Assembly (NCBI GenBank): GCA_905221605.1
Contig: CAJNDS010001180.1
Coordinates: 769,349 to 833,348 of the forward strand
Direction: 5' to 3'
DNA: 64,000 bases
DNA from: Symbiodinium natans
Lineage: Eukaryota; Sar; Dinophyceae; Suessiales; Symbiodiniaceae
Made by a program: the position numbers and the translations under genes. Below the pieces are notes generated by a model. The model was not told the origin of the DNA, did no database searches, and saw only the letters and a program-made list of their open reading frames with translations. Positions 30,690-43,390 of the stretch are shown in pieces (position 1 is the first letter of the stretch; every line of letters starts with the position of its first letter).

Positions 30690-33075
30690 GCAAGGAAATT
30701 CCCTTCAAGGTGTCCGTGGGCCCTGTCGTTCTGTTGCAACATCTTGACATGGAAATTCCCTTCAAGGTGCCCGCGGGTTCTGTCGTTGCAACATCTTGGC
30801 ATGAAAATTCTCTTGAAGGTGTCCTTGGGCTCTGTGGCTCTGTTGCAACATCTTGACATGGAAATTCCCTTCAAGGTTTCCGTGGGCTTTGTAGTTCTGT
30901 TGCGACATCTTGACATGGAAATTCCTTTCAAGGTGGCAAGATCTGGACATGGAAATTCTCTCCAACGTGTCCGTGGGCTCTGTGGTTCTGTTGTAGCATC
31001 TTGACATGCAAGTGCCCTTCAAGGTGTCAGTGGGCTTTGTGGTTCTGTTGCAACATCTTCACATGGAATTTCTCTGCAAGGTGTCCTTGGGCTCTGTCAT
31101 TCTGTTGCAACATCTTGACATGGAACTTCCCTTCAAGGTGTCCGTGGGCTCTGTGGTCCTGTCGCAAGATCTTGACATGGAACTTCCCTTCAAGGTGTCC
31201 GTGGGCTCTGTGGTTCTGTTGCAGCAACATCTAGACATGGAACTTCCCTTCAAGGTGTCCGTGGGCTCCGTCGTTCTGTTTCAACATCTTGACATGGAAG
31301 TTCTCTTCAAGGTGTCCTTGGGCTCTGTCGTTGTGTTCCAACATCTTGACATGAAAATTCCCTTCAAGGTGTCTGTGGGCTTTGTAGTTCTGTGGCGGCA
31401 TTTTGACATGGAAATTCCCTTCAAGGTGGCGTCAGTGGGCTTTGCGGTGCTTGTGCAACATCTTCACATGGAATTTCTCTGCAAGGTGTTCTTGGGCCCT
31501 GTCGTTCTGTTGCAACATCTTGACATGCATTTTCCCTTCAATGTGTCCGTGGGCTCCGTCGTTCTGTTGCGACATTTGACATGGAAATTCTCTTGAAGGT
31601 GTCCTTGGGCTCTGTCGTTCTGTTGCAACATCGTGACGTGGACATTTCCTTCAAGGTGTCCTTGAAGGTGTCCGTGGGCTCTGTGCTGTTGCAACATCTT
31701 GACATGGAAATTCCCTTCAAGTTGTCCGTGGGCTCTGTCGTTCTGTTGCAACATCTTGACATGGAAATTCCCTTCAAGGTGTCCGTGGGCTTTGTGGTTC
31801 TGTTGCAACATCTTGACATGAAAGTCCCCTCAAGGTTTCTTGGGGTCTTCTTCGTGGATTTGCAACATCTCGACATGGAAATTCCCTTCAAGGCTTCCTT
31901 TAGTTCTGTTGCAAAATCTTGACATGGAAATTTCCTTGAAGGTGTCAGTGGGCTTTGTGGTTCTGTTGCAACATCTTGACATGGAATTTCTCTGCAAGGT
32001 GTCCGTGGGCTCTGTGGTTCTGTTGAAAAACATCTTGACATGGAACTTCTCTTCAAAGTGTCAGTGGGCTCTGTGGTTCTGTTGCAGCATGTTGACATGG
32101 TTATTCCCTTCGAGGTGTCGGTGGGCTCTGTCGCTCTGTTGTAACATGCTGACATGGAAATTCCCTTCAAGGTTTCGTTGGGCTCTGTGGCTTTGTTGCA
32201 ACATCTTTACACGCAAATTCCCTTCAAGGTGTCCTTGGGCTCTGTCGTTCTGTTGCAATATCTTGACATGGAAATCCCCTTCAAGGTGTCCGTGGGCTTT
32301 GTGGTACTTTTGCAACCTCTTCGCATGGAATTTCTTTGCAAGGTGTCCGTGGACTCCGTTGTTCTGTTGCAACATCTTGACATGGAACTTCCCTACAAGG
32401 TTTCGTTGGGCTCCATCAATCTGTTGCAACATGTTGACATGGAAATTCCCTTCAAGGTGTCCGTGGTCTTTGTGGTTCTGTCGCAACCTCTTGACATGGA
32501 GATTCTCTTCAAGGTGTCCTTGGGCTTTGTTGCAGCATCTTGATATGGAAATTCCTTCAAGGTGTCCTTGCGCTCTGTGGTTCTGTTGCAACATCTTGAC
32601 ATGGAAATTCCCTTCAAGGTGTCCTTGGGCTCTGTCGAGGGTTCCTTGGATCTATTTCGTTCTTTTGCGACATCTTGACACGGAAGTTCTTTCAAGGGTT
32701 TGTTTGGCTCCGTGGTTTTTTTGCAACGGCTTGACATGGAAATTCCCTTCAAGGTGTCCGTTGGGTCTGTGGTTCTGTTGCAAGATCTTGACACGGAAAT
32801 TCTCTTGAAGGTGTCCTTGGGCTCTGTCGTTCTGTTGCGATATCTTGGCATGGAAGTTTCCTTCAGGGTGTCCTTGGGCTCTGTTGTTCTGTTACAATAT
32901 CTTGACATGGAAACTCCCATCAAGGTGTCAGTGGCTTTGTGGTGCTCTTCAACATCTTGACATGGATTTTCTCTGCAAGGTGTCCGTGGGCTCGGTGGTC
33001 CTTTTGCAACATCTTGACATGGAAATTCTCTTCAAGGTGTCCGTCGGCTCTGTGGTTCTGTTGCAACATCTTGAG
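30690..33075 (+). repeat. 57-bp satellite, + orientation, block A
   Basis: About 42 units of a 57-bp repeat with core GACATGGAAATTCCCTTCAA and GTGGGCTCTG. Unit length is divisible by three and free of stops in several frames, so it translates as a 19-residue repeat (LDMEIPFKVSVGSVVLLQH). Variant units with GGTTCCTTGGATC (32641) mark particular positions. I treat it as non-coding. Confidence 0.9.
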
Positions 33076-34257
33076 GAGCCCAACAAAACCTTGAAAGGAT
33101 TTCCGTGTCAAGATGTTGTAAAGAACGAAAAACATCCGAGGAACCCTTGAAGGAATATCCATGTCAAGATGTTGCAACAGAACGGCAGAGCCCACGGACA
33201 TCTTGAAGGGAAATTGCATGTCAAGATGTTGCCACAGAACGACAGAGGCCAAGGACACCTTGAAGGCAGTTTCCAGGGCAAGATGTTGCAACAAAACCAC
33301 AGAGCCCACTGACACCTTCAAGGCAATTTCCATGTCAAGCTGTTGCAGCAGAACCACAGAGCCCCCCGACACCTTGAAGGGAATTCCATGTCAAGATGTT
33401 GCAACAAAACCACAGAGCCCACGGGCACCTTGAAGGGAATTTCCATGTCAAGATGCTGCAACAGAACCACGGAGCCCACGGACACGTTGAAGAGAATTTC
33501 CATGTCAAGATGTTGCAACAGAACAACGGAGTCCACGGACACCTTGCAAAGAAATTCCATGCGAAGAGGTTGCAAAAGTACCACAAAGCCCACGGACACC
33601 TTGAAGGGGATTTTCATGTCAAGATCCTGCAACAGAACGACAGAGACCACGGACACCTTGCAGGGAAGTTCCATGTCAAGATGTTGCAACAGAACGCCAG
33701 GGGCCCACGGACACCTTGACGGGAGTTTCCATGTCAACATGTTGCAACAGAGCCACACAGCCCAAGGACACCTCGAAGAGAATTTCCATGTCAAGATGCT
33801 GCAACAAAGAGAATCTCCATGTCAAGAGGTTGCGACAAAGCCACAAAGCCCACGGACACCTTGAAGGGAATTTCCATGTCAACATGTTGCAACAGAACGA
33901 CGGAGCCCAACGAAACCTTGTAGGGAATTTCCATGTCAAGATGTTGCAACAGAACCACAGAGCCCGCGGAGACCTTGCAGAGAAATTCCGTGTCAAGAAG
34001 TTGCAACAGAACGAAAGGAAGCCTTGAAGGGAATTTCCATGTTGAGATGTTGCAACAGAACGACAGAGCCCACGGACACCTTGAAGGGAATTTCTGTGTC
34101 AAGATGTTGCAACAGAACTTGAAGGGAATTTCCATGTCAACATGTTGCAACAGAACCACAGAGCCCAAGGACACCTTGAAGAGAATTTCCATGTCAAGAT
34201 GTTGCAACAGAACCACAGAGCCCACGGACACCTTGAAGGGAATTTCCATGTCACGAT
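33076..34257 (-). repeat. 57-bp satellite, inverted block B
   Basis: About 20 units of the same 57-bp family in reverse complement (core CAAGATGTTGCAACAGAACC). The start carries the mirror image of the variant units found at 32630-32712 in block A (CGAGGAACCC, AACAAAACCTTG), which places a true inversion here and not an independent array. Confidence 0.9.
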
Positions 34258-36560
34258 GTTTTTGCAACATCTTGACATGAAAATTCCCTTCAAGGTGTCC
34301 GTGGGCTCTGTGGTTCTGTTGCAACATCTTGACATGGAAATTGCTGTCAGGGTGTCCGTGGGCTTTGTGGTTCTGTTGCAGCATCTTCACATGGAAATTC
34401 CCTTTAAGGTGTTCGTGGGCTCTGTGGTTCTGTTGCTGCAACATCTTGACATGGAAACTCCCTTCAAGGTGTCCGTGGGCTCTGTTGCAACATCTTGACA
34501 TGGAAATTCCCTTCAAGGCTTCCTCGGGCTCTGTCGTTCCGTTGCGACATCTTGACATGTAAATTCCCTTCAAGGTGTCCTTGGTCTCTGTCGTTCTGTT
34601 GCAGCATCTTGACATGGAAAATTCCCTTCAAGGTGTCCGTGGGCTCTGTGGTTCTGTTGCAACATCTTGACATGGAAATTCCCTTCCAGGTGCCCGTGGG
34701 CTCTATGCTTCTGTTCTTGACATGGAAATTCCCTTCAAGGTGCCCGCGGGTTCTGTCGTTCTGTTGCAACATTTTGGCATGGAAATTCCCTTCAAGGTGT
34801 CCGTGGGCTCTGTGGTTCTGTTGCGACTTCTTGACATGGAAGTGCCCGTGAAGGTGTCCGTGGGCTCTGTGGTTCTGTTGCAACATCTTGAAATCCCCTT
34901 CAAGGTGTCCTTGGGCTGTCTGGTTCTGTTGCAACATCTTGACATGGAAATTCCCGTCAAGGTGTCTTTGGGCTCTGCCGTTCTGTGGCAACATCTTGAC
35001 ATGGATTTTCTATTGAAGGTCTCCGTGGGCTTTGTGCTTCTGTTGCAACAGCTTGACATGGAAATTCCCTTCAACGTGTCCGTGGGCTCTGTCGTTCTGT
35101 TGCAACATCTTGACATCGAAATTGCCCTGAAATTCTCTGCAAAGTGTCCGTAGGCTCTGTGGTTCTGTTGCAGCATCTTGACATGGAAATTCCCTTCAAG
35201 GTGTCCGTGGGCTCTGTGGTTCGGTTGCAACATCTTGACAGGGAAATTCCCTTCAAGGTGTCCTTGGGCTCTGTCGTTCTGTTGCAACAGCTTGACATGG
35301 AAATTCTTAAAGGTGTCCTTGGGCACTGTCGTTCTGTTGCAACATCTTGACATGCAATTTCCCTTCAAGATGTCCGTAGGCTCTGCCGTTCTGTTGCAAC
35401 ATCTTGAGATGGATATTCCCTTCAAGGTGTCCTTGGGCATTGTCGTTCTGTTGCAACATCTTGACATGCAATCTGCCTTCAAGATGTCCGAAGGCTCTGC
35501 CGTTCTGTTGCAACAGCTTGACATGGAAATTTCCTTCAAGGCGTCCGTGGGCTCTGTGGTTCTGTTGCAACATCTTGGCATGCAATTTGCCTTCAAGGTG
35601 TCCGTGGGCTCTGTAATTCTGTTCCAACATCTTGACATGCAAATTCCCTTCAAGCTGTCCGTGGGCTCTGTCGCTCTGTTGCAACATCTTGACATGGAAA
35701 TTCCCTTCAAGGCGTCCGTGGGCTCTGTGGTTCTGTTGCAACATCTTGACATGGAAGTTCCCTTGATGGTGTCCTTGGGCTCTGTGGTTGGTTTGCAACA
35801 TCTTGACATGGAAAGTCTCGTCAGGGTGTCCGTGGGCTCTGTGGTTCTGTTGCAACATCTTGACATGGAAATTCTCTTCAAGGTGTCCTTGGGCTCTGTC
35901 GCCTTGTTGCAACATCTCGACATGGAAATTCCTGGTCCGTGGGCTCTGTGGTTCTGCTGCAACATATTGACATGGAAAATCCCTTCAAGGTGTCGTTGAA
36001 CTCTGCCGTTCTGTTGCAACATCTTGACATGGAAATTCCCTTCAATGTGTCCGTGGGCTCTGTCGTTCTGTTGCACCATCTTGACATGGAAATTCCCTTC
36101 AAGGTGTCGTTGGGCTCTGTCGTTCTGTTGCAACATCTTGACATGGAAGCTCCCTTCAAGGTGTCCGTGGGCTCTGTCGCTCTGTTGCAAGATCTTGACA
36201 TGGAAACTCCCTTCAAGGTGTCCGCGGGCTCTGTCGTTCTGTTGCAACATCTTGACATGGAATTTCCCTTCAAGGTTTCCGTGGGCTTTGTCGCTCTGTT
36301 GCAACAGCTTGACAAGGAAATTTTGCAACAGCTTGACATGGAATTTCCCTTGAAGCTGTCCGTGGGCTCTGTGCTTCTGTTGCAACATCTTGACATGGAA
36401 ATTCCCTTCGTCCGTGGGCTCTGTGGTTCGTTTGCAACATCTTGACATGGAGATTCCCTTCAAGGTGTCCGTGGGCTCTGTCGTTCTGTTGCAACATCTT
36501 AACATGGAAATTCCCTTCAAGGCTTCCTTTCGTTTTGTTGCAACATCTTGACATGAAATT
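34258..36560 (+). repeat. 57-bp satellite, + orientation, block C
   Basis: About 40 units. The switch from block B is a short hairpin-like junction at 34245-34278, where CATGTCACGATGTT meets AACATCTTGACATG. The block ends directly against the 34-bp family. Confidence 0.9.
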
Positions 36561-36569
36561 CCGTGTCCA

Positions 36570-38652
36570 AATCAAAAAGTTCCAGCAAACCGGCTCGTTT
36601 AAAAGTTCCAGCAAGCCAGCTCGTTTCACCATCAAAAAGTTCCAGCAAACCAGCTCGTTTCCCCATCAAAAAGTTCCAGCAAACCAGCTCGTTTCCCCAT
36701 CAAAAAGTTCCAGCAAACCAGCTCGTTTCCCCGTCAAAAAGTTCCAGCGAACCAGCTCGTTTCCCCATCAAAAATCTCCAGCAAACCAGCTCGCTTCCCC
36801 ATCAAGAAGTTCCAGCAAACCAGCTCGCTTCCCCATCAACAAGTTCCAGCAAACCAGCTCGTTTCCCCATCAAAAAGTTCCAGCAAACCAGCTCGTTTCC
36901 CCATCAAAAAGTTCCAGCAAACCAGCCCGTTTCCCCATCATAAAAGTTCCAGCAAACCAGCTCGCTTCCCCATCAAAAGTTCCAGCAAACCAGCTCGTTT
37001 CCCCATCAAAAAGTTCCAGCAAACCAGCCCGTTTCCCCATCAAAAAGTTCCAGCAAACCAGCTCGTTTCCCCATCAAAAAGTTCCAGCAAACCAGCTCGT
37101 TTCCCCATCAAAAAGTTCCAGCAAACCAGCTCGTTTCCCATCAAAAAGTTCCAGCAAACCAGCTCGTTTCCCCATCAAAAAGTTCCAGCAAACCAGCTCG
37201 TTTCCCCATCAAAAAGTTCCAGCAAACCAGCTCGTTTCCCCATCAAAAAGTTCCAGCAAACCAGCTCGTTTCCCCATCAAAAAGTTCCAGCAAACCAGCT
37301 CGTTTCCCCATCAAAAAGTTCCAGCAAACCAGCTCGTTTCCCCATCAAAAAGTTCCAGCAAACCAGCTCGCTTCCCCATCAAAAAGTTCCAGCAAACCAG
37401 CTCGTTTCCCCATCAAAAAGTTCCAGCAAACCAGCTCGTTTCCCCATCAAAAAGTTCCAGCAAACCAGCCGTTTCCCCATCAAAAAGTTCCAGCAAACCA
37501 GCTCGCTTCCCCATCAAAAAGTTCCAGCAAACCAGCTCGTTTCCCCATCAAAAAGTTCCAGCAAACCAGCCCGTTTCCCCATCAAAAAGTTCCAGCAAAC
37601 CAGCCCGTTTCCCCATCAAAAAGTTCCAGCAAACCAGCTCGCTTCCCCATCAAAAACTCCAGCAAACCAGCTCGTTTCCCCATCAAAAAGCTCCAGCAAA
37701 CCAGCTCGCTTCCCCATCAAAAAGTTCCAGCAAACCAGCTCGTTTCACCATCAAAAAGTTCCAGCAAACCAGCTCGTTTCACCATCAAAAAGTTCCAGCA
37801 AACCAGCTCGTTTCACCATCAAAAAGTTCCAGCAAACCAGCTCGTTTCCCCATCAAAAAGTTCCAGCAAACCAGCTCGTTTCCCCATCAAAAAGTGCCAG
37901 CAAACCAGCTCGTTTCCCCATCAAAAAGTTACAGCAAACCAGCTCGTTTCCCCATCAAAAAGTTCCAGCAAACCAGCTCGTTTCCCCATCAAAAAGTTCC
38001 AGCAAACCAGCGCGTTTCCCCATCAAAAAGTTCCAGCAAACCAGCTCGTTTCCCCATCAAAAAGTTCCAGCAAACCAGCTCGTTTCCCCATCAAAAAGTT
38101 CCAGCAAACCAGCTCGTTTCCCCATCAAAAAGTTCCAGCAAACCAGCTCGTTTCCCCATCAAAAAGTTCCAGCAAACCAGCTCGTTTCCCCATCAAAAAG
38201 TTCCAGCAAACCAGCTCGTTTCCCCATCAAAAAGTTCCAGCAAACCAGCTCGTTTCCCCATCAAAAAGTTCCACAAACCAGCTAGTTTCCCCATCCAAAA
38301 GTTCCAGCAAACCAGCTCGCTTCCCCTTCCAGCAAACCAGCTCGTCTCCCCATCAAAAAGTTCCAGCAAACCAGCTCGTTTCCCCATCAAAAAGTTCCAG
38401 CAAACCAGCTCGTTTCCCCATCAAAAAGTTCCAGCAAACCAGCTCGTTTCCCCAGCAAAAAGCTCGTTTCCCCAGCAAACCAGCTCGTTTCCCCATCAAA
38501 AAATTCCAGCAAACCAGCTCGTTTCCCCATCGAAAAGTTCCAGCAAACCAGCTCGTTTCCCCATCAAAAAGTTCCAGCAAACCAGCTCGTTTCCCCATCA
38601 AAAAGTTCCAGCAAACCAGCTCGTTTCCCCAGCAAAAAGTTCCAGCAAACCA
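36570..38652 (+). repeat. 34-bp satellite, + orientation
   Basis: About 60 units with core GTTCCAGCAAACCAGCTCG and TTTCCCCATCAAAAA. Units are highly uniform with scattered single-base changes (CTCGC, CCCG, ACCATC). The period is not divisible by three, but all three frames lack stops, which creates a 747-codon frame repeating every 34 residues. Not a gene. Confidence 0.95.
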
Positions 38653-38654
38653 GC

Positions 38655-39848
38655 GGAAACGAGCTGGTTTGCTGGAACTTTTTGACGGGGAAGCGAGCTG
38701 GTTTGCTGGATCTTTTTGATGGGGAAACGAGCTGGTTTGCTGGAACTTTTTGATGGGGAAACGAGCTGGTTTGCTGGAACTTTTTGATGGGGAAACGAGC
38801 TGGTTTGCTGGAACTTTTGATGGGGAAACGAGCTGGTTTGCTGGAACTTTTTTGATGGGGAAACGAGCTGGTTTGCTGGAACTTTTTGATGAGGAGACGA
38901 GCTGGTTTGCTGGAACTTTTTGATGGTGAAGCGAGCTGGTTTGCTGGAACTTTTTGATGGGGAAACGAGCTGGTTTGCTGGAACTTTTTGATGGGGAAAC
39001 GAGCTGGTTTGCTGGAATTTTTTCGATGGGGAGACGAGCTGGTTTGCTGGAACTTTTTGATGGGGAAACGGGCTGGTTATGGATTTTTGATGGGGAAACG
39101 AGCTGGTTTGCTGGAACTTTTTGATGGGGAAACGGGCTGGTTTGCTGGAATTTTTGATGGAGAAACGAGCTGGTTTGCTGGAACTTTTGATGGGGAAACG
39201 AGCTGGTTTGCTGGAACTTTTTGATGGGGAAACGAGCTGGTTTGCTGGAAGTTTTTGATGGGGAAACGGGCTGGTTTGCTGGAATTTTTGATGGGAAAAC
39301 GAGCTGGTTTGCTGGAACTTTTGATGGGGAAACGAGCTGGTTTGCTGGAACTTTTTGATGGGGAAACGAGCTGGTTTGCTGGAACTTTTTGATGGGGAAA
39401 CGAGCTGGTTTGCTGGAACTTTTTGATGGTGAAACGAGCTGGTTTGCTGAAACATTTAAACGAGCTGGTTTGCTGAACTTTTTGACGGGGAAACAAGCTG
39501 GTTTGCTGGATCTTTTTGATGGTGAAGCGAGCTGGTTTGCTGGAACTTTTTGATGGGGAAACGAGCTGGTTTGCTGGAACTTTTTGATGGGGAAGCGAGC
39601 TGGTTTGCTGGAACTTTTTGATGGGGAGACGAGCTGGTTTGCTGGAACTTTTTGATGGGGAAACGAGCTGGTTTGCTGGAACTTTTTGACGGGGAAACGA
39701 GCTGGTTTGCTGGAACTTTTTGATGGTGAAACGAGCTGGTTTGCTGAAACATTTAAACAAGCTGGTTTGCTGGAGTTTTTTGATGGGGAAACGAGCTGGT
39801 TTGCTGGAACTTTTTGATGGGGAAACGAGCTGGTTTGCTGGAACTTTT
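38655..39848 (-). repeat. 34-bp satellite, inverted block
   Basis: The same 34-bp unit in reverse complement (core CGAGCTGGTTTGCTGGAAC). The switch at ~38653 joins arms of about 21 bp (GTTCCAGCAAACCAGC and its complement) across an 8-bp spacer. A marker variant (CATTTAAACGAGCTGG) is present at 39450 and again at 39747. Confidence 0.95.
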
Positions 39849-41041
39849 GATGGGAAACGATTCCAAACGTTGGACAGGCAAAATAATCCTGCGCTGGGGC
39901 ACGAGATCAAGGCAGCACAAAGACGACGCGAAGAACGAATAGCAGCAACATAGGAGATATCAGCTCTCACACGGAAGTCCTGTCTGATCACTATCCTCTC
40001 TGTCACCAGCCCTAAACCAGCGGGAACCCAACTTGACGCGGGCACGTTTGATCCGAGCGCGTTTGGTCCAAGACAGTTTCCAGCGCCCGTCTAAGCCGAT
40101 TCTCGTACGAATCAAGCAAGGGAGCCAAGAACGTACGTGGGGCCGTGCGTGCTAAGAATTGAAGCTGACAATGTCCACAACGCTGCAGCAGCAATGGAAA
40201 AGCCACATGCTTGAGCTGGTTTGCTGGAACTTTTTGATGGGGAAACGAGCTGGTTTGCTGGAACTTTTTGATGGGGAAACGAGCTGGTTTGCTGGAACTT
40301 TTTGATGCGGAAACGAGCTGGTTTGCTGGAACTTTTTGATGGGGAAACGAGCTGGTTTGCTGGAACTTTTTGATGGTGAAACGAGCTGGTTTGCTGAAAC
40401 TTTTAAACGAGCTGGTTTGCTGAACTTTTTGACGGGGAAACAAGCTGGTTTGCTGGATCTTTTTGATGGTGAAGCGAGCTGGTTTGCTGGAACTTTTTGA
40501 TGGGGAAACGAGCTGGTTTGCTGGAACTTTTTGATGGGGAAGCGAGCTGGTTTGCTGGAACTTTTTGATGGGGAGACGAGCTGGTTTGCTGGAACTTTTT
40601 GATGGGGAAACGAGCTGGTTTGCTGGAACTTTTTGACGGGGAAACGAGCTGGTTTGCTGGAATTTTTTGATGGGGAGACGAGCTGGTTTGCTGGAACTTT
40701 TTGATGGGGAAACGGGCTGGTTTGCTGGAACTTTTTGATGGGGAAACGAGCTGGTTTGCTGGAACTTTTTGATGGGGAAACGAGCTGGTTTGCTGGAACT
40801 TTTTGATGGGGAAACGAGCTGGTTTGCTGACACTTTTTGATGGGGAAACGAGCTGGTTTGCTGGAACTTTTTGATGGGGAAACGAGCTGGTTTGCCGGAA
40901 CTTTTTGATGGGGAAGCGAGCTGGTTTGCTGGAACTTTTTGATGGGGAAACGAGCTGGTTTGCTGGAACTTTTTGATGGGGAACCGAGCTGGTTTGCTGG
41001 AACTTTTTGATGGGGAAACGAGCTGGTTTGCTGGAACTTTT
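39849..41041 (-). repeat. 1,193-bp higher-order unit: unique segment plus 34-bp repeats, copy 1
   Basis: Begins with a ~359-bp non-repetitive segment (39849-40207; starts GATGGGAAACGATTCC, ends CACATGCTTGAG) followed by about 24 inverted 34-bp units. The unique segment recurs exactly 1,193 bp later with only two substitutions. No gene is recognised in the unique part. Confidence 0.85.
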
Positions 41042-43390
41042 GATGGGAAACGATTCCAAACGTTGGACAGGCAAAATAATCCTGCGCTGGGGCACAAGAT
41101 CAAGGCAGCACAAAGACGACGCGAAGAACGAATAGCAGCAACATAGGAGATATCAGCTCTCACACGGAAGTCCTGTCTGATCACTATCCTCTCTGTCACC
41201 AGCCCTAAACCAGCGGGAACCCAACTTGACGCGGGCACGTTTGATCCGAGCGCGTTTGGTCCAAGACAGTTTCCAGCGCCCGTCTAAGCCGATTCTCGTA
41301 CCAATCAAGCAAGGGAGCCAAGAACGTACGTGGGGCCGTGCGTGCTAAGAATTGAAGCTGACAATGTCCACAACGCTGCAGCAGCAATGGAAAAGCCACA
41401 TGCTTGAGCTGGTTTGCTGGAACTTTTTGATGGGGAAACGAGCTGGTTTGCTGGAACTTTTTGATGGGGAAACGAGCTGGTTTGCTGGAATTTTTTGATG
41501 GGGAAATGAGCTGGTTTGCTGGAACTTTTTGATGGGGAAACGAGCTGGTTTGCTGGAACTTTTTGATGGTGAAACGAGCTGGTTTGCTGAACTTTTTGAC
41601 GGGGAAACAAGCTGGTTTGCTGGATCTTTTTGATGGTGAAGCGAGCTGGTTTGCTGGAACTTTTTGATGGGGAAACGAGCTGGTTTGCTGGAACTTTTTG
41701 ATGGGGAAGCGAGCTGGTTTGTTGGAACTTTTTGTTTGGGAAACGAGCTGGTTGGCTGGAACTTTTTGATGGGGAAACGAGCTGGTTTGCTGGAACTTTT
41801 TGATGGGGAAACAAGCTGGTTTGCTGGAACTTTTGATGGGGAAACGAGCTGGTTTGCTGGAACTTTTTGATGGTGAAACGAGCTGGTTTGTTGGAACTTT
41901 TTGATGGGGAAACGAGCTGGTTTGCTGGAACTTTTTGATGGGGAAACGAGCTGGTTTGCTGGAACTTTTTGATGGGGAGACGAGCTGGTTTGCTGGAACT
42001 TTTTGATGGGGAAGCGAGCTGGTTTGCTGGAACTTGTTGATGGGGAAACGAGCTGATTTGCTGGAGCTTTTTGATGGCGAAACGAGCTGGTTTGCTGGAG
42101 CTTTTTGATGGGGAAACGAGCTGGTTTGCTGGAACTTTTTGATGGGGAAAGGTTTGCTGGAACTTTTTGATGGTTGCTGGAACTTTTTGATGGGGAAACG
42201 AGCTGATTTGCTGGAGCTTTTTGAGGGCGAAACGAGCTGGTTTGCTGGAACTTTTTGATGGGGAAACGAGCTGGTTTGCTGGAACTTTTTGATGGGGAAA
42301 GGTTTGCTGGAACTTTTTGATGGTTGCTGGAACTTTTTGATGGGGAAACGAGCTGATTTGCTGGAGCTTTTTGATGGCGAAACGAGCTGGTTTGCTGGAA
42401 CTTTTTGATGGGGAAACGAGCTGGTTTGCTGGAACTTTTTGATGGGGAAAGGTTTGCTGGAACTTTTTGATGGTTGCTGGAACTTTTTGATGGGGAAACG
42501 AGCTGATTTGCTGGAGCTTTTTGATGGCGAAACGAGCTGGTTTGCTGGAACTGGTTTGCTGGATGGGGAAACGAGCTGGTTTGCTGGAACTTTTTGATGG
42601 GGAAACGAGCTGGTTTGCTGGAACTTTTTGAACTTTTTGGGGGAAACGAGCTGGTTTGCTGGATTTGCTGGAGCTTTTTGATGGGGAAACGAGCTGAACT
42701 TTTTGATGCTGGTTTGCTGGAACTTTTTGATGGGGAAACGAGCTGGTTTGCTGGAACTTTTTGATGGGGAAACGAGCTGGTTTGCTGGAACTTTTTGATG
42801 GGGAAACGAGCTGATTTGCTGGAGCTTTTTGATGGCGAAACGAGCTGGTTTGCTGGAACTTTTTGATGGGGAAACGAGCTGGTTTGCTGGAGCTTTTTGA
42901 TGGGGAAAGGTTTGCTGGAACTTTTTGATGGTTGCTGGAACTTTTTGATGGGGAAACGAGCTGATTTGCTGGAACTTTTTGATGGGGAAACGAGCTGGTT
43001 TGCTGGAACTTTTTGATGGGGAAAGGTTTGCTGGAACTTTTTGATGGTTGCTGGAACTTTTTTGATGGGGAAACGAGCTGATTTGCTGGAGCTTTTTGAT
43101 GGCGAAACGAGCTGGTTTGCTGGAACTTTTTGATGGGGAAAGGTTTGCTGGAACTTTTTGATGGTTGCTGGAACTTTTTGATGGGGAAACGAGCTGATTT
43201 GCTGGAGCTTTTTGATGGCGAAACGAGCTGGTTTGCTGGAACTTTTTGATGGGGAAACGAGCTGGTTTGCTGGCACTTTTTGATGGGGAAAGGTTTGCTG
43301 GAACTTTTTGATGGTTGCTGGAACTTTTTGATGGGGAAACGAGCTGATTTGCTGGAGCTTTTTGATGGCGAAACGAGCTGGTTTGCTTCT
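41042..43390 (-). repeat. Second copy of the higher-order unit, then 34-bp repeats with nested ~150-bp order
   Basis: 41042-41400 duplicates the unique segment at 39849. The following 34-bp units keep the same variant order at first (TGACGGGGAAACAAGC near 41597), then from 42100 to 43390 adopt a nested pattern: shortened units reading GGTTTGCTGGAACTTTTTGA followed by TGGTTGCTGG recur at 42151, 42301, 42451, 42908, 43023, 43139 and 43292. Confidence 0.85.

Noticed and set aside
36442-38685. 747-codon + strand open frame
   Set aside because: It is a 34-bp tandem repeat read through all three frames; no start context, no non-repetitive sequence beyond the junction.
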